7,566 bases of DNA from positions 1-7,566 of the forward strand of contig CAZIGW010000201.1 in assembly GCA_964538565.1 (NCBI GenBank), read 5' to 3'. The first letter of the stretch is position 1. The number at the start of each line of letters is the position of its first letter. Positions 6,071-7,566 of the stretch are shown here, piece by piece. This stretch comes from CAYVBN01 sp964538565. GTDB lineage: Bacteria > Pseudomonadota > Alphaproteobacteria > Rhizobiales > Xanthobacteraceae. Made by a program: the position numbers and the translations under genes. The notes beneath the pieces are model-generated. The model was not told the origin of the DNA, searched no databases, and saw only the letters and a list, made by a program, of their open reading frames with translations.

Positions 6071-6338
6071 TGCAGTCTCCTATACGTCCCCTGGCGCCCT
6101 CTCCTCGCCTAAAGATATTCCAAATGCAATCGGTGATTTTCCCAAGGCGAGGCTACAACGCTAAAAACTGTGAGAAAATGATGAAAGTTGGGAATAAGTC
6201 GATACGAACAAGTTTTTCCATGCGCTTTCAAGTCTTTGGCAATTTCACATAGTCGACTGAGCCGCGGCGGGCCCTCGTCATGACGGAAGACCGGACATTC
6301 CCAGCAAAAGGTAGATCATTCCGCTCTGTTCAGTTACG
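6071..6338. other. AT-rich intergenic region between lnt and the XRE gene
   Basis: This 268-bp spacer is clearly richer in A+T than the coding sequence around it, especially 6111-6250. I see no convincing gene in it and no classical terminator after lnt. It holds an 8-bp inverted repeat (6103-6152), and perfect palindromes CGTCATGACG (6276-6285) and AGTCGACT (6251-6258). Possible minus-strand promoter elements include CTTGAAA (near 6230) and CTTGGG (near 6142), but no pair has good spacing, so I do not place a start site. It is most likely the promoter and regulatory region of the XRE gene. Confidence 0.6.
6103..6152. repeat. 8-bp inverted repeat upstream of the XRE gene (possible operator)
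   Basis: CCTCGCCT (6103-6110) and AGGCGAGG (6145-6152) are perfect inverted copies with a 34-bp AT-rich spacer. The near arm is 33 bp from the XRE ATG. Widely spaced half-sites around a promoter are common for autoregulated Cro/CI-type proteins; alternatively the pair could form a stem in the mRNA leader. Confidence 0.4.
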
Positions 6339-7566
6339 TCAGCCATGGCGGCGCGGACGGCGAACGATCGCCGCGATCAGCACAATCGCGACCGCCAGGC
6401 CCGCGGGTCCATTGCCCACGCGGGCGAACACCGTGGCCTCGCGCGAACGCGGCAACGGTGCGTCCAGAACCCCTTCGCTCCCGAGCGGCAACGAACTGAC
6501 GACACGGCCGACCGGGTCGATCACGGCGGAAATGCCCGTGTTGGCGGCGCGCACGAGGGGCAGACCTTCCTCGATGGCGCGCAGCCGCGCCTGCTGCAGG
6601 TGCTGGTAGGGACCGGTGCTCATGCCGAACCAGCCGTCGTTGGTGAGGTTCAAGAGCCAACCCGGCCGCTCGCCCTGCGGCACCGCTTCGCTCGGAAAGA
6701 TGATCTCGTAGCAGATGAGCGGCAGGAAGCTCGGCGCCCGCGGCGTCTTCATCGGGCGGCGCCGGTCGCCGGCGAGGAAGCCGCCCTGCACCTTGGTCAG
6801 CGGCAGCAATCCGAGCCGTTCGAGCCAGGATTCCAGCGGCAGATATTCTCCGAACGGCACGAGGTGCACCTTGTCGTAGACCGACAGGATCGTCCCGTCA
6901 TGGTCGATGACGTAGATCGAGTTGTAGGCGCGCACGCCCGTCCGGTTCGTTTCGGCCTCGGCGCGGCGCGCCGCCCCGGTGATCAGCACCGTGTCCTTCG
7001 GCAGCAGCGCCGCGATCTCGGCGAGCGCGTCCGCTTCGTGCGCGAGAAAAAACGGAAACGCCGATTCCGGCCAGATCAGATGCGTGATGCCTTCGAGACC
7101 CTTTGCCTGCGGACCGGTCGCGCGCCGTGACAGCGCGAGATAATGGTCCATGACCTTCTGCTTGGCCGAGTAGTTGAACTTGTCGTCCTGCTGCACGTCG
7201 GGCTGCATGATGCGCAGGCGCACGCCATCGACGAATGTCGTCGGGCTGCGGACAAGCCGCGCCGCGCCGTAGCCGGCAAGCATGCCGAGCGTCAGCACGG
7301 CGCACAGCGGCGCGAGCCACGGCCGCGGCGTTTCCGCGTGTTCGTCGACCAGGACGACGGGACTGGCAAACACCGCGACCGCGATGAAGGTCATGCCCCA
7401 CAGGCCGACGAGCGCCGCGCCCTGCGCGAGCGCGAGCGGACCGGTCAGCGTGTAGCCGAAGGCGTTCCACGGAAAGCCGGTCAGGAGGTGGCCGCGCAGC
7501 CATTCGGACAGCGTGAGGGCGGCGGCCAGCACCTGGATGCGGCCGGCGCCCGGCCGCCAGAGCAGG
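6339..7566 (-). CDS. lnt: Apolipoprotein N-acyltransferase Lnt (N-terminus cut by window edge)
   Basis: Lnt is an inner-membrane enzyme that adds the third acyl chain, from phospholipid, to the N-terminal cysteine of lipoproteins. The 408 residues visible are the C-terminal part; the frame is open through the right edge, and the usual length of about 510-540 suggests roughly 100-130 residues are missing. The visible part starts LLWRPGAGRIQ and continues LTLSEWLRGHLLTGFPWNAF, a family signature, then hydrophobic segments (LVGLWGMTFIAVAVFASPVV and a second near LCAVLTLGMLAGYGAA), the nitrilase-like domain, and a final hydrophobic segment (LAVAIVLIAAIV). The catalytic triad is intact: Glu in LIWPESAFPF (visible residue 167), Lys in YDKVHLVPFGEYLP (232) and Cys in LICYEIIFP (285); the spacings of 65 and 53 are close to the 68 and 52 of E. 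coli. Rhizobial homologues were named actA (acid tolerance). It lies 268 bp upstream of the XRE gene. Confidence 0.97.
   Translation of the reverse strand, partial: LLWRPGAGRIQVLAAALTLSEWLRGHLLTGFPWNAFGYTLTGPLALAQGAALVGLWGMTFIAVAVFASPVVLVDEHAETPRPWLAPLCAVLTLGMLAGYGAARLVRSPTTFVDGVRLRIMQPDVQQDDKFNYSAKQKVMDHYLALSRRATGPQAKGLEGITHLIWPESAFPFFLAHEADALAEIAALLPKDTVLITGAARRAEAETNRTGVRAYNSIYVIDHDGTILSVYDKVHLVPFGEYLPLESWLERLGLLPLTKVQGGFLAGDRRRPMKTPRAPSFLPLICYEIIFPSEAVPQGERPGWLLNLTNDGWFGMSTGPYQHLQQARLRAIEEGLPLVRAANTGISAVIDPVGRVVSSLPLGSEGVLDAPLPRSREATVFARVGNGPAGLAVAIVLIAAIVRRPRRHG

Noticed and set aside
6070..6252. 60-codon plus-strand open frame in the AT-rich spacer
   Set aside because: There is no convincing ribosome binding site, it starts at the edge of the XRE gene, and it overlaps that gene's likely promoter. 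The sequence resembles no known peptide.
6345..7130. 261-codon plus-strand open frame opposite lnt
   Set aside because: It is a shadow of lnt, whose catalytic triad reads perfectly on the minus strand.

Overview
The window looks like chromosomal core sequence from a high-GC (about two-thirds GC by eye) alphaproteobacterium, most likely of the Hyphomicrobiales/Rhizobiales. The evidence is the gene order lnt, XRE regulator, metK, trmB, rimP, nusA; the start of MetK; a RimP N-terminus that, from memory, resembles Bradyrhizobium-type proteins; and a DUF2336 protein, a family seen mainly in alphaproteobacteria. No mobile element, CRISPR array, tRNA or rRNA was found.

Layout from left to right. 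Positions 1-2040 hold nusA (cut by the left edge) and rimP, both on the minus strand, with rimP upstream. Positions 2041-2341 are a divergent intergenic region. It contains a minus-strand promoter, a short structured leader and a strong intrinsic terminator lying upstream of rimP, as in the alphaproteobacterial 'rimP leader' attenuator. Positions 2342-3436 encode a DUF2336 protein, the only plus-strand gene. Positions 3476-4183 (trmB), 4316-5509 (metK, GTG start), 5660-6070 (XRE-family regulator, PhrR-like) and 6339 to the right edge (lnt, lacking its N-terminus) are all on the minus strand.

The genes are housekeeping. Lnt finishes lipoprotein maturation in the inner membrane. MetK makes S-adenosylmethionine, which TrmB uses to methylate G46 of tRNA. 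RimP matures the 30S subunit, and NusA controls transcription pausing, termination and antitermination. The XRE regulator probably controls stress genes; the lnt (actA)-phrR pair is known from acid-tolerance work in Sinorhizobium.

The most interesting content is in the leaders. (1) A terminator sits between the rimP promoter and rimP, so the operon encoding NusA may be attenuated. (2) Just before metK, two mutually exclusive hairpins can form. One buries the Shine-Dalgarno sequence and the other frees it, a riboswitch-like layout that does not obviously match the SAM riboswitch classes I know. (3) An 8-bp inverted repeat lies in an AT-rich island upstream of the XRE gene and could be an operator. 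I see no clearly new multi-gene system; the coding content is ordinary.
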